Shown one piece after another: positions 19,624 through 29,415 of a DNA stretch of 64,000 nt. Source of the stretch: Scleromatobacter sp038243995. Lineage in GTDB: Bacteria; Pseudomonadota; Gammaproteobacteria; Burkholderiales; Burkholderiaceae_C. A program made the position numbers and the translations under genes. The stretch is from the NCBI GenBank assembly GCA_038243995.1, contig JBBRTV010000011.1, positions 1-64,000 of the forward strand. Direction: 5' to 3'. How positions within the stretch are numbered: the first letter of the stretch is position 1; every line of letters starts with the position of its first letter. The notes beneath the pieces were generated by a model. It saw only the letters and a list, made by a program, of their open reading frames with translations. It was not told the origin of the DNA and did no database searches.

Positions 19624-20757
19624 TCAGCCGCTCGCGAGCGCGCCGCGCAAGAGCGGCTGCGGCAGCGCGGGCGACAACGCTTGCGCCGCCTCGACGACGG
19701 GGGCCAGCCGGCGCGCCTTCTTCTGCGCATGGTTCTGCGCGATGTCGGCCAGCCGATGGGCGAGGGTGGGGTTGAGCAGGCGATCGCGCAGCACGTCGAG
19801 GTAGCGTGCCGCCTCCGCAGCCAGGCCCCAGGTCTCGAACACCGGCAGGACTTCGACTCGCCAGGCGGACTCGAGCGCCGCGCGATACACCCTGTCGTTC
19901 ATCGCCTGCGCGACGGTGCGTTCCGTCCCGGGCTCCGTGCGCAGCCATTGTTCGGCAAGCAGGGTGTGGCCCAGGTTGAGCAGATGCAGCTTCAGGCGCT
20001 CGTGGCTGCGCAGGTCGTCGGTCAGGACGATGGCGGGATGAAGGCAGGGCAATACGAGGCCGGCCTGCAATTCGACCGCCCACAGCGCGTAGGGCTCGGC
20101 GACGGCGCCGACGGGCTCCAGCGCCTCGCTCACGATACGGTCGACCAGCGAGTTGGCCCACCGCACGTGATGGCGAAGGTAGGCCATGAATGCCGGCGGC
20201 TGGCTCCAGCGGGCCGCGAGGTCGACGACCTGGTCGCGCAGCGTGTCGCCGTTGCGCGAGACCAGTTCGCAGGGAAGAAGGGACAAGGCATCGTGTGGAC
20301 ATCGTATCCAACGGCCATGCAAGAGCACGAGCAGCTTGGCCGGAAAACTGCGCGGCGCGCGTGCGTCGCTCGCCAACAGGCCGGGGGTATCGGAGGCGTC
20401 GAGTCGCCAGCCGTCGTCGCCCGTGTTCGAGACGATGGCCTGCACGGTGCCGGCCGCCACGTCCGCGCGGATCGACGGCCAGTGCGTGTCCGCGTGCAAG
20501 GCCGCGCGCACGGCGTGGCAGCGGTGGCTGGTCTCGACCGGCTGCCCGTCGACCAGGCCGCGGATGCGGACCTCGAACCCGTCGCCCGCGGCGAGCGCCG
20601 CGGTGCGTGCGGCGCTCGCGGCGCTGGCGGTCGTCTGGACGACCGTGATGCCGCCGAGCGCGTCCCCGCGCGCAAGCGCCTGCGATACGAACAGGTCGAC
20701 GTGCGCCTGCAGGAAGCGGCCGGTGCCGAACTGCAGGATCGGGTTGCCGGGAGTCAT
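19624..20757 (-). CDS. Mannitol dehydrogenase-family oxidoreductase, UxaB-like (tagaturonate reductase?)
   Basis: 377 residues, starting ILQFGTGRFLQAHVDLFVSQ, the NAD-binding start of the polyol-specific long-chain dehydrogenase family and closest in style to UxaB. Further in are IVSNTGDDGW, FPAKLLVLLHGRW and the catalytic-region LKLHLLNLGHTLLAEQWL. It is shorter than UxaB (about 480), mainly by loss in the C-terminal domain. In context it would reduce D-tagaturonate to D-altronate for the adjacent UxaA-type enzyme. Oxidation of another polyol or aldonate is possible. Spacing to the upstream dehydrogenase gene is 7 bases. Confidence 0.78.
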   Translation of the reverse strand: MTPGNPILQFGTGRFLQAHVDLFVSQALARGDALGGITVVQTTASAASAARTAALAAGDGFEVRIRGLVDGQPVETSHRCHAVRAALHADTHWPSIRADVAAGTVQAIVSNTGDDGWRLDASDTPGLLASDARAPRSFPAKLLVLLHGRWIRCPHDALSLLPCELVSRNGDTLRDQVVDLAARWSQPPAFMAYLRHHVRWANSLVDRIVSEALEPVGAVAEPYALWAVELQAGLVLPCLHPAIVLTDDLRSHERLKLHLLNLGHTLLAEQWLRTEPGTERTVAQAMNDRVYRAALESAWRVEVLPVFETWGLAAEAARYLDVLRDRLLNPTLAHRLADIAQNHAQKKARRLAPVVEAAQALSPALPQPLLRGALASG

Positions 20758-20764
20758 GCGCGCC

Positions 20765-21775
20765 TCAGCATTCGACGATCGCCTTGATGACGCCCGCGGC
20801 CGGGTCGAGCAGGCCCGCGAAATCGGCGGGCAGGTCGGTCAGGCGCAGTCGATGCGTGGCGAGCGCGGCATCGGGCACCTGGCCGGCGCGCATCGCGTCG
20901 AGCACGCTGGCGAAGTCTTCGTCGGTGGCGTTGCGGCTGCTCAGCAAGGTCGCTTCGCGCTTGTGGAATTCGGGGTCGGAGAAGCCGATACGGCCCTGGA
21001 CAATGGAGACGAGCACGTAGCGCCCGCCGTGCGCGATGAAGCGAAACCCGCGTTCCATCGCCTCCGGGTTGCCGGTGGCGTCGAACACGGCGTCGAAGTG
21101 TTCGCCGTCGGTCAGGCGCGCGAGCTCCGCCTCGTCGTGCTCGCCCACGGCAACGGCGGCGACGACGCCCACGTGCGCGAGCGCGAAGGCCAGGCGATCC
21201 TGGCGGCTGTCGAGCGCGACGACTGTCGCGCCGCGCAAGCGCGCGAACAGCATCACGGCGAGGCCGATCGGGCCGGCGCCGGCTACCAGCACGCGCTGGC
21301 CGGCCCGCACCTCGCCGCGCCGCACCGCATGCGCGCCGATGGCGAGGAACTCGATCATCGCGGCCTGGTCGAGGCTGATGCCCTCGGCCTTGTGCACGAA
21401 GCGCTGCGGCAGCGTCAGGTACTCCGTGAAGGCGCCGTCGCGGTGCACGCCCAGCACCTGGATCGCGACGCAGCAATTCGTCTTGCCCTGGCGGCAGGCG
21501 ACGCAGAGGCCGCACGAAAGATACGGCATGACGTATGCGGCGTCGCCGGGCACGAGGCCGCTGTCGGCGTCGGCGTCCTCGACGATGCCCGAGAGTTCGT
21601 GCCCCATCACCCGCGGATATGACAGGTAGGGCTGGTTGCCGGTGAAGATGTGCAGGTCGGTGCCGCAGACGCCGACCCGCTTGACGCGCAGCAGCACGTC
21701 GCCGGGCTGGCGCCGGGGCATCGGGCGCGTCTGGGCGAGGAGTGTTCCCGGGGCCTCGCAGATGACGGTGAGCAT
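20765..21775 (-). CDS. Zn-dependent alcohol dehydrogenase, LgoD-like L-galactonate 5-dehydrogenase
   Basis: 336 residues, MDR superfamily. The start is ATG 21775 (MLTVICEAPG); a TTG further up would overlap the preceding stop. Catalytic zinc site: GVCGTDLHIF and GHELSG. Structural zinc cysteines: CGLCVACRQGKTNC. NAD site: VAGAGPIGLAVM. It resembles E. coli YjjN/LgoD closely in non-catalytic parts, notably GNQPYLSYPRVMGHE and FSDPEFHKREATLLSSRNAT with EDF. LgoD oxidises L-galactonate to D-tagaturonate. Together with the lactonase and UxaB/UxaA-like neighbours, that is the most coherent assignment. Confidence 0.8.
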   Translation of the reverse strand: MLTVICEAPGTLLAQTRPMPRRQPGDVLLRVKRVGVCGTDLHIFTGNQPYLSYPRVMGHELSGIVEDADADSGLVPGDAAYVMPYLSCGLCVACRQGKTNCCVAIQVLGVHRDGAFTEYLTLPQRFVHKAEGISLDQAAMIEFLAIGAHAVRRGEVRAGQRVLVAGAGPIGLAVMLFARLRGATVVALDSRQDRLAFALAHVGVVAAVAVGEHDEAELARLTDGEHFDAVFDATGNPEAMERGFRFIAHGGRYVLVSIVQGRIGFSDPEFHKREATLLSSRNATDEDFASVLDAMRAGQVPDAALATHRLRLTDLPADFAGLLDPAAGVIKAIVEC

Positions 21776-21780
21776 GGTGG

Positions 21781-22668
21781 TCAATCGGTGGATGAAGTGA
21801 GGCTGCGTGCGCCCGAAGTGCCGGGCGGCGGCGTCAGCCGATAGAGGCGGGTCGCGTTGCCGCCGAAGATCGCCGCCTGCCCGCGGGGGTCGGGCGCGGG
21901 CCGCAACGCAGCGACAAGCGCCTCGCTCATGGCGAGCCAGCCCGCGTAGTCGCCGGCCAGTCGCAGCACGGGCCAGTCACTGCCCCACACCAGGCGCGAC
22001 GGGCCGAACAGCTGCCACAGCGCCTGCGCATAGGGTTGCAGCGCATCGACCTGCGCACGCGTGCCGGCCTCGGTGAGCAGGCCCGACAGCTTGCATGCGA
22101 CCTGCGGCAGCGCCGCGAGCGCGGCCATGTCCTCGCGCCAGGGCTGCAGCTCGCCGCGTGCGATGAAGGGCTTGGCCGCGTGATCGATGACGATGGTCAG
22201 TGCGGGATATCGCGTCGCGAAAGCCAGCAGGTGCGTGAGCTGCCGCGGCAGCACCAGCGCATCGAACACGAGTCCGCCTCGGCACATCGCTTCGACGGCG
22301 GGCGCGACCGCGGGGTCGGCGATCCAGTCGTCGGGCAGGTCTTGCAGCATCGGCCGCAAGCCCTTCAGGCGAGGATGCCGCGCGAGGCGGTCGATGCGTT
22401 GCGCCGCGTCCGGGGCTTTCATGTCCACCCAGCCGACCACGCCGCGCACGAATTCGTGGGCGTCGGCGAGATCGAGCAGGAATTGCGTGTCGGCCGCGCT
22501 GGGCAACGACTGCACGAGCACCGTGGCGGTGATGTCCGCGCCGGCCAGCGATGCGACGAGATCGTCCGGCAGGAAGTCGCGATGGATTGCGGCGAGGTCG
22601 GCCGGCGGCCACTGGCCGGCGCGATCGCTCATGCGCCAGAAATGCTGGTGCGCATCGACGCGCATCAT
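21781..22668 (-). CDS. COG3618 amidohydrolase, probable L-sugar-1,5-lactonase
   Basis: 295 residues of the amidohydrolase superfamily. It begins MMRVDAHQHFW (metal-binding HxH), then IVIDHAAKPFI, CKLSGLLTEA and LVWGSDWPVLRLAG with the catalytic Asp, and ends with FGGNATRLYRL. COG3618 members include L-fucono-, L-rhamnono- and L-galactono-lactonases. The start ATG 22668 overlaps the stop of the aldo/keto reductase by 4 bases, so the lactone-forming and lactone-opening enzymes are translationally coupled. Confidence 0.87.
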   Translation of the reverse strand: MMRVDAHQHFWRMSDRAGQWPPADLAAIHRDFLPDDLVASLAGADITATVLVQSLPSAADTQFLLDLADAHEFVRGVVGWVDMKAPDAAQRIDRLARHPRLKGLRPMLQDLPDDWIADPAVAPAVEAMCRGGLVFDALVLPRQLTHLLAFATRYPALTIVIDHAAKPFIARGELQPWREDMAALAALPQVACKLSGLLTEAGTRAQVDALQPYAQALWQLFGPSRLVWGSDWPVLRLAGDYAGWLAMSEALVAALRPAPDPRGQAAIFGGNATRLYRLTPPPGTSGARSLTSSTD

Positions 22669-23687
22669 GGTCGCGCTCCCGGGTCGCCGGGGCAGGGTGC
22701 CGCGGCGTTCATCAGGCCGCGCGTGCGCAGCGCATGCCAGAGCTCGGTCGGGATCGGCTGCTCGAACCAGCCGACGTTCTGCCGCACCTGCGCCGGCGAA
22801 CGCGCACCCGAGATGCACGAGACCACCGCCGGATGCGCCATCGGAAACTGCAGCGCCGCGGCCTGCAGCGGGACGTCGAACTCGCGGCAGGCAGCTTCCA
22901 GCTGCCTGGAGCGGCGGACGATTTCGGGCGGCGCCGCACCGTAGTCGAAGGTCGGGCTGCCGGCCAGGATGCCGGAGTTGAACGGGCCGCCGATGACGAT
23001 CGCGTTGCCGGCGCGCGCGCACTCGTCCAGGCAGGGCAGGGCGCCTTGCTCGAGCAAGGTGTGGCGGCCGGCGAGCAGCGTGCAATCCAGCCGCAGCTCC
23101 TGCATGCTGCTGCGCACCACTTCCCATTCGTTGACGCCCAGCCCGATCGCGCCGACGCGGCCGTCGCCGCGCAGTTCCTCGAGCGCGCGGAAGCCGCCGC
23201 CGCGCGTCAGCGCGTCCCAGTGCCGGGCATGGCGATCGCCGTGGGTGGCGTGGCCGATGTCGTGCACGAAGAGGATGTCGACGCGGTCGAGGCCGAGCCG
23301 CTGCAGGCTGTCGTCCAGCGATCGCAGGATCGCGTCGTGGCGATAGTCGAAGACCGGGCGGAAGGGCAGCGGGTCCGCCCAGCCGTCGCTCATCGCGGTC
23401 GCGCCCGGGTCGGGCCGCATCAGTCGGCCGACCTTGGTGCTGATCGTGAACTCGGCGCGTGGTCGCTCGGCGAGGAAGGCGCCGGTCCGGCGCTCGGCGC
23501 GCGTGTACCCGTAGTAGGGCGCGGTGTCGAAATAGCGCAGCCCGGCGTCCCATGCCGCGCCGAGCGTGGCCTCGGCCTCGGGCGCCGGCACGGCGTCGTA
23601 GAGGCCGGCAAGCGCGGCCGTGCCGAGGCCGAAGGCCGTGACGGCCACGCGGCCGCCTGCCAGGTCGATGCGGTCGGATGCTTTCAT
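22665..23687 (-). CDS. Aldo/keto reductase, L-galactose/L-fucose 1-dehydrogenase type
   Basis: 340 residues, a TIM-barrel AKR. Motifs are FGLGTAALAGLYDAV, the catalytic Asp/Tyr segment AGLRYFDTAPYYGYTRAERR, the catalytic Lys in FTISTKVGRLM, and the active-site histidine in DILFVHDIG. The sequence follows the D-threo-aldose/L-fucose/L-galactose dehydrogenase branch, which oxidises the anomeric carbon with NAD(P)+ to give the 1,5-lactone. It is the first catabolic enzyme after the transporter genes, 39 bases behind the binding-protein gene. Confidence 0.86.
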   Translation of the reverse strand: MKASDRIDLAGGRVAVTAFGLGTAALAGLYDAVPAPEAEATLGAAWDAGLRYFDTAPYYGYTRAERRTGAFLAERPRAEFTISTKVGRLMRPDPGATAMSDGWADPLPFRPVFDYRHDAILRSLDDSLQRLGLDRVDILFVHDIGHATHGDRHARHWDALTRGGGFRALEELRGDGRVGAIGLGVNEWEVVRSSMQELRLDCTLLAGRHTLLEQGALPCLDECARAGNAIVIGGPFNSGILAGSPTFDYGAAPPEIVRRSRQLEAACREFDVPLQAAALQFPMAHPAVVSCISGARSPAQVRQNVGWFEQPIPTELWHALRTRGLMNAAAPCPGDPGARP

Positions 23688-23726
23688 GCGCTTGGTGCTC
23701 CGGTGCGGCGTTCCGTTCGATCCAGG

Positions 23727-24683
23727 TCAGTAGAGGACGTTCTTCGCCTCGGGCTTGTCGATGTTGCCCTTGGTGACCATCACGACGCCGGTGTCGCGGA
23801 ACTTGGGCACCGTCTTGTGGTCGATCACGTCGACCGCCGTCTGCACGCCCAGCGCGCCCATCTGGTAGGCGCTCTGCACGGCGATCGCGTCGAGCGTGCC
23901 GTCCTTGATGAAGCCCTGCAAGTCGGCATTGCCGTCGAAGCCGATCGCGACGACCTTGCCCGCCTTGCCGGACTGCACCAGCGCGCGGCCCATGCCGATG
24001 GCGGTCGGCTCGTTGGCGCCGAAGATGCCTTTCAGGTCGGGATGGGCCGCCAGCACGTCGGTGGTCTGGTTCAGCGCCGTTCCCATCTGCGAGTTGGAAT
24101 AGAACGGCCCGACGATCTGCAGCTTGGAATGCGACTCGATGTACTTCCTGAAGCCGCCGACACGCCCGATCTCCGAGCCCGAGCCGGCGGTGTACGACAT
24201 GATCGCGATCTTTCCGGTCGTGCCGATCTTGTCGATCAGCGCCTGCGCGCACAGCTCGCCCGCGTGGTTGTTGTCGGTGGCGAGGAAGGACTGGTAGTAC
24301 GTCTTCCCGCTGTCGGCGGCGGCCGAGTCGATCAGGATGACCGGGATGTGCGCTTCCCACGCCTTGCGGATCGCCGGGACGAGCGCCTCCGGGTCGGACG
24401 GCGCGAGCACGATCGCGGCCACCTTGCGATTGACGGCGTTCTCGACCAGCGCGACCTGGCCTGCCAGATCGGTATCCGACGCGGCGCCCTGGAATGAGCT
24501 CGTGTAGCCCTTGAGCTCCGTCGTGGCCTGGGTCGCGCCTTTCCTGACGTTCTGCCAGAAGTCGGAGTTGGCCGTCTTGACGATGACGGCGATCTCCTTG
24601 TCTGCCGCGCTGGCGGCGGGCGCGATGAATGCGAGCGTGCAGGCCGCCGCAGCGGCCAATGTGGCGTGGAACAGTGTTTTCAT
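23727..24683 (-). CDS. Sugar ABC transporter periplasmic binding protein (RbsB type)
   Basis: 318 residues with a signal peptide (MKTLFHATLAAAAACTLAFI, cleaved after ASA). The type I periplasmic-binding fold is shown by EIAVIVKTANSDFWQNVRKG, AIVLAPSDPEALVPAIRKAW, FLATDNNHAGELCAQALIDK and GIFGANEPTAIGMGRAL. This cluster-B family binds monosaccharides such as ribose, galactose or fucose. A 67-base gap separates it from the permease gene, room for a stabilising RNA structure or an internal signal, though I did not identify one. Confidence 0.9.
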   Translation of the reverse strand: MKTLFHATLAAAAACTLAFIAPAASAADKEIAVIVKTANSDFWQNVRKGATQATTELKGYTSSFQGAASDTDLAGQVALVENAVNRKVAAIVLAPSDPEALVPAIRKAWEAHIPVILIDSAAADSGKTYYQSFLATDNNHAGELCAQALIDKIGTTGKIAIMSYTAGSGSEIGRVGGFRKYIESHSKLQIVGPFYSNSQMGTALNQTTDVLAAHPDLKGIFGANEPTAIGMGRALVQSGKAGKVVAIGFDGNADLQGFIKDGTLDAIAVQSAYQMGALGVQTAVDVIDHKTVPKFRDTGVVMVTKGNIDKPEAKNVLY

Positions 24684-24750
24684 GGCATGTCCTTCTTGAT
24701 GTGAGAACCTTGTCTCGCGGTTCGCGGGAGGTGACGCACCCGCCGGCGTT

Positions 24751-25730
24751 TCATCGTCGATTGCGCAACTGGTCGATCCACACCGTGAGGAGGATGACCA
24801 GGCCGATGATGATCTGCTGCACGAAGGCCGAGACCCCCGTCATGTTCAGGCCGTTGCGCAGGATGCCGATCACGAAGGCGCCGATGACGGTGCCCGAGAT
24901 CGTGCCGATGCCGCCGGTGAGCGAGGTGCCGCCGATCACGGCGGCGGCGATGGCGTCGAGTTCGTACATCAGCCCTTCGCTGGGCTGCGCGGTCACGAGC
25001 CGCGACATCAGCACGCAGCCGGTCAGCCCCGCGAGCGTGCCGGAAAGCACGTAGACGAACAGGGTGATCCGCCGCACGTCGATGCCGGACAGGCGCGCCG
25101 CTTCTGCGTTCGAGCCGACCGCGTAGATGTGGCGGCCCAGGCGACTGCGATTGAGCATGATCGACACGGCAACTGCCGCCGCAACCATGATGAGTACGGG
25201 GTAGGGTATGCCACGGAACGCCACGTCGGGAAAGCCGTCGGCGCCGACGTGCTCGACGCGCCAGAGCGAGCCGTTGCCCAGCGCCGCGAACGAATCGCCG
25301 AGACCGCCGATGGCCTTGGCGTCGGTGATCTGCAGCGCGACGCCGCGCGCCACCAGCATCATGCCGAGCGTGGCGATGAACGGCGGCAGGCGCAGCAGCG
25401 TGACGCACAGTCCGTTGACCAGCCCGCATGCCGCGCCCGTCAGGAGCCCGAAAACCATGGCCAGCGGCACCGGCGAGCCACCGCGCACCGCGAGCGCCGC
25501 GACCACGCCGGACAGCGCGAGGATGGAGCCCACCGACAGGTCGATGCCGCCGGTGATGATGACGCAGGTGGCGCCGATCCCGAGGTAGGCGATGGAGGTC
25601 ACCTGCAGCGCCACTGTCATGGCGTTGCCGACGCCGAGGAACGACGCGCTCGTCAGCGAGAACACGGTGACGAGCACCAGCAGCCCGGCGAGCGCCGCGA
25701 ATTTCTGGACGAGGTCTTTCTGGCGATCGT

Positions 25731-25734
<4 letters not shown>
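24751..25734 (-). CDS. Sugar ABC transporter permease (RbsC type)
   Basis: 327 residues with about eight to ten transmembrane helices and the BPD_transp_2 signature ITGGIDLSVGSILALSG. Later segments LPPFIATLGMMLVARGVALQ, VGSNAEAARLSGIDVRRITL and AIAAAVIGGTSLTGGIGTIS are typical of ribose/xylose/galactoside permeases. The start overlaps the stop of the ATPase gene by 4 bases. It forms the inner-membrane channel for the imported L-sugar. Confidence 0.93.
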
Positions 25735-27356
<1,622 letters not shown>

Positions 27357-27403
27357 GAAGTTCAGAGTGGTGAAGCGCGGATCTGCGACCCGACGTGCCG
27401 CAA

Positions 27404-27418
27404 ATTGGTCAAGCCAAT
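27404..27418. promoter_or_regulatory. Putative GntR operator O1
   Basis: ATTGGTCAAGCCAAT is an imperfect palindrome, with five outer base pairs on each side. It lies 48 bases before the ABC ATPase start codon and shares GGTCARRCC with O2, O3 and a weaker core at 27421-27429. Confidence 0.65.
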
Positions 27419-27447
27419 CCGGTCAGGCCACTGTGCCACGTTCCACA

Positions 27448-27462
27448 ATTGGTCAGACCAAT
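27448..27462. promoter_or_regulatory. Putative GntR operator O2 (perfect palindrome)
   Basis: ATTGGTCAGACCAAT is a perfect 7-1-7 palindrome. It matches the TTGGT-n-ACCAA form bound by FadR-type GntR regulators such as PdhR, UxuR and ExuR. Its centre is 44 bases from O1 (about four helical turns), between the divergent start codons of the ABC operon and the gntR gene. Confidence 0.75.
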
Positions 27463-27552
27463 ACAAACCCCAAGTCAACCCAAAAAATGTTTCGGCTAGG
27501 ATGGGCGCAACGGAGTCTGGTCCGCGAGAACACGTTGCGAACGGGTTCGCTG

Positions 27553-27567
27553 GCTGGTCAGGCCAAT
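27553..27567. promoter_or_regulatory. Putative GntR operator O3
   Basis: GCTGGTCAGGCCAAT keeps the GGTCAGRCCAAT half of O2 and lies 105 bases (centre to centre) from it. It sits just upstream of the gntR start codon, overlapping the likely promoter or leader, which suggests autoregulation. Confidence 0.6.
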
Positions 27568-27583
27568 TGTCAACGGAGTTTGG

Positions 27584-28297
27584 ATGCCCCCCATCGTCAG
27601 GCCGAGCGAGACGCGTCGGCTGTACCAGCATGTCGCCGACCGGATCCGCGCCGTGATCCAGGAAGGTGGCTACCCGACGGGCAGCCGCCTGCCGCCGGAG
27701 CGCGAACTGGCGTTGCAGCTGGGCGTCTCGCGGCCGTCGCTGCGCGAGGCGCTGATCGCACTCGAGATCGACGGGCGGGTCGAGATCCGCATGGGGTCGG
27801 GCGTCTATGTCTGCGCGCCGCCGAAGCGGGCGGACCGTACGCCCGCGCTCGGCGAGAGCCCATCGGAGCTGATGCATGCGCGCGCCATCCTTGAAGCCGC
27901 GGTGGTCTCGCTCGCCGCCGCGCGCGTCACGCGCCAGGGCATGGCGCGCATCCGCGCCAGCCTCGACGCCATGCGCGACGACCACGCGAAAGGACGCGGC
28001 CCGCTCGACAACGACCGCCGCTTCCACGTCGCGATTGCCGAGATGGGGGGCAACACGGTGCTGATGCGCATGGTCGGCGAGCTGTTCGACGAGCGCCATA
28101 GCCCGATCGCCGCGCGCCTCAGCGTGCGATCCGAAAGCGTCGTGACCTGGGGCGAAGCCCTCGCCGAACACGAGCGCATCTACCAGGCACTCGACGCGCG
28201 CGACCCGCAGGCCGCGGCCGCGGCGATGAGCACGCACCTGCGCGCGTCGCAGGAGCGCTGGGTCGGCGGCGCGGCGGGCGACGAGCCGACGAGTTGA
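27584..28297 (+). CDS. GntR/FadR-family transcriptional regulator (UxuR/ExuR-like) of the catabolic operon
   Basis: 237 residues. An N-terminal winged helix (YQHVADRIRAVIQEGGYPTG, SRLPPERELALQLGVSRPSL with REAL) is followed by an all-helical FCD effector domain with metal-ligand-type residues (NDRRFHVAIAEMGGN, EHERIYQALDARDPQAAAAA). A GGAG site precedes ATG 27584. It is divergent from the ABC/catabolic operon and shares an intergenic region with three palindromic sites. By analogy with UxuR/ExuR it would repress both directions until a sugar acid from the pathway binds. Confidence 0.88.
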   Translation: MPPIVRPSETRRLYQHVADRIRAVIQEGGYPTGSRLPPERELALQLGVSRPSLREALIALEIDGRVEIRMGSGVYVCAPPKRADRTPALGESPSELMHARAILEAAVVSLAAARVTRQGMARIRASLDAMRDDHAKGRGPLDNDRRFHVAIAEMGGNTVLMRMVGELFDERHSPIAARLSVRSESVVTWGEALAEHERIYQALDARDPQAAAAAMSTHLRASQERWVGGAAGDEPTS

Positions 28298-28376
28298 CGA
28301 TGACGAGATGACCCGTCGACGAGATGACATCTGGCGCGCCCGCGCGCCGCCGACCCGCCTTCGCGAAGGAAACGCC

Positions 28377-29114
28377 GTGAGCCAGAGACTCCAGGGAAAG
28401 ACCGCCTTCATCACCGCCGCGGGCAACGGCATGGGCCGCGCTGCCGCGCTCGCTTTCGCGGAGCAGGGCGCGACGGTCTGGGCCACCGACATCGATCCGA
28501 CCGCGCTCGCCACGCTCGTTCAACCTCGTATACATGCGAGGGTATTGAACGCCTGCGACACGGCCGCGGTGAACGCAGCGGTGGCCGAGGTCGGTCGCAT
28601 CGACATCCTGTTCAATTGCGCCGGCATCGTGCACCACGGCACCGTGCTCGAATGCGACGACGCCGCCTGGGCGACCAGCATGGACGTCAATGTCGGCAGC
28701 ATGCACCGCGTCACGCGCGCGGTGCTGCCCGGCATGCTGGCGGCGGGGGGCGGCAGCATCATCAACATGGCCTCGATGGCCTCGAGCATCAAGGGCTTCG
28801 CGAATCGCTGCGTGTACGGCGCCAGCAAGGCCGCCGTCATCGGCCTGACCAAGTCGATCGCGGCCGACTTCGTGCGCCAGGGCATCCGCTGCAACGCGAT
28901 CTGCCCCGGCACGGTCGACACGCCCTCGCTGCGCGGGCGCATCGCGTCGGCGCCCGATCCCGAGCAGGCCGCGCGCGATTTCGTCGCGCGCCAACCGATG
29001 GGGCGACTCGCTGTCGTGGATGACATTACCCCGATGCTGGTCTATCTGGCCAGCGACGAATCGGGTTTCGTCACGGGGCAGGCGCTGTCCGTCGACGGCG
29101 GCGTGACCATCTAG
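28377..29114 (+). CDS. SDR-family dehydrogenase (2-keto-3-deoxy-L-fuconate dehydrogenase-like)
   Basis: 245 residues from GTG 28377, with AAGGA 8 bases upstream. Rossmann motif GKTAFITAAGNGMGRAAALA, NAG-like motif FNCAGIVHHG, catalytic Ser in SIINMASMASS, and YGASKAA for the Tyr/Lys pair. The GNGMGRA turn and the C-terminal VTGQALSVDGG are typical of classical NAD-dependent SDRs; the sequence leans to the BDH2/keto-deoxy-fuconate dehydrogenase branch. It lies 79 bases behind gntR and is probably co-regulated. It could serve an L-fucose side branch that shares the AKR and lactonase. No diketo-acid hydrolase for that branch is in the window. Confidence 0.75.
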   Translation: MSQRLQGKTAFITAAGNGMGRAAALAFAEQGATVWATDIDPTALATLVQPRIHARVLNACDTAAVNAAVAEVGRIDILFNCAGIVHHGTVLECDDAAWATSMDVNVGSMHRVTRAVLPGMLAAGGGSIINMASMASSIKGFANRCVYGASKAAVIGLTKSIAADFVRQGIRCNAICPGTVDTPSLRGRIASAPDPEQAARDFVARQPMGRLAVVDDITPMLVYLASDESGFVTGQALSVDGGVTI

Positions 29115-29415
29115 TGTCGTGAGTGGGAAATTCGTTGAAGAGGTCTCGAACGAAGAGATGACGATGCCGAATCCCGTCCAACGGTCGCAGACCAGGCGCG
29201 CCCGCGACACGATGCCGGGCGGCCGCGCGAGCGGGCGCAACGACGGGTGCGGCCGTTCCGGGCGTCATTCCGGCCTGCCCGTGCTGACGACGGATCGTCG
29301 TGTCGACCGGATATATGGCGCCAAGGCCGGGAGGCTGGGGCAAAGAGCCGGGATCGATCTTTTCGCCGCCGGGAAATCAGGACGCTGCGCAAACCAGGAG
29401 AACAAGCTCGATACC
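29115..29415. other. Intergenic region with two small inverted repeats
   Basis: No gene supported. A TTCGTT...AACGAA inverted repeat (29131-29136 and 29149-29154) lies just after the SDR stop and could help terminate it, although no T-run follows. A perfect ACGACG-GAT-CGTCGT repeat lies at 29287-29301. The composition is lower in GC than the flanks. Confidence 0.45.
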
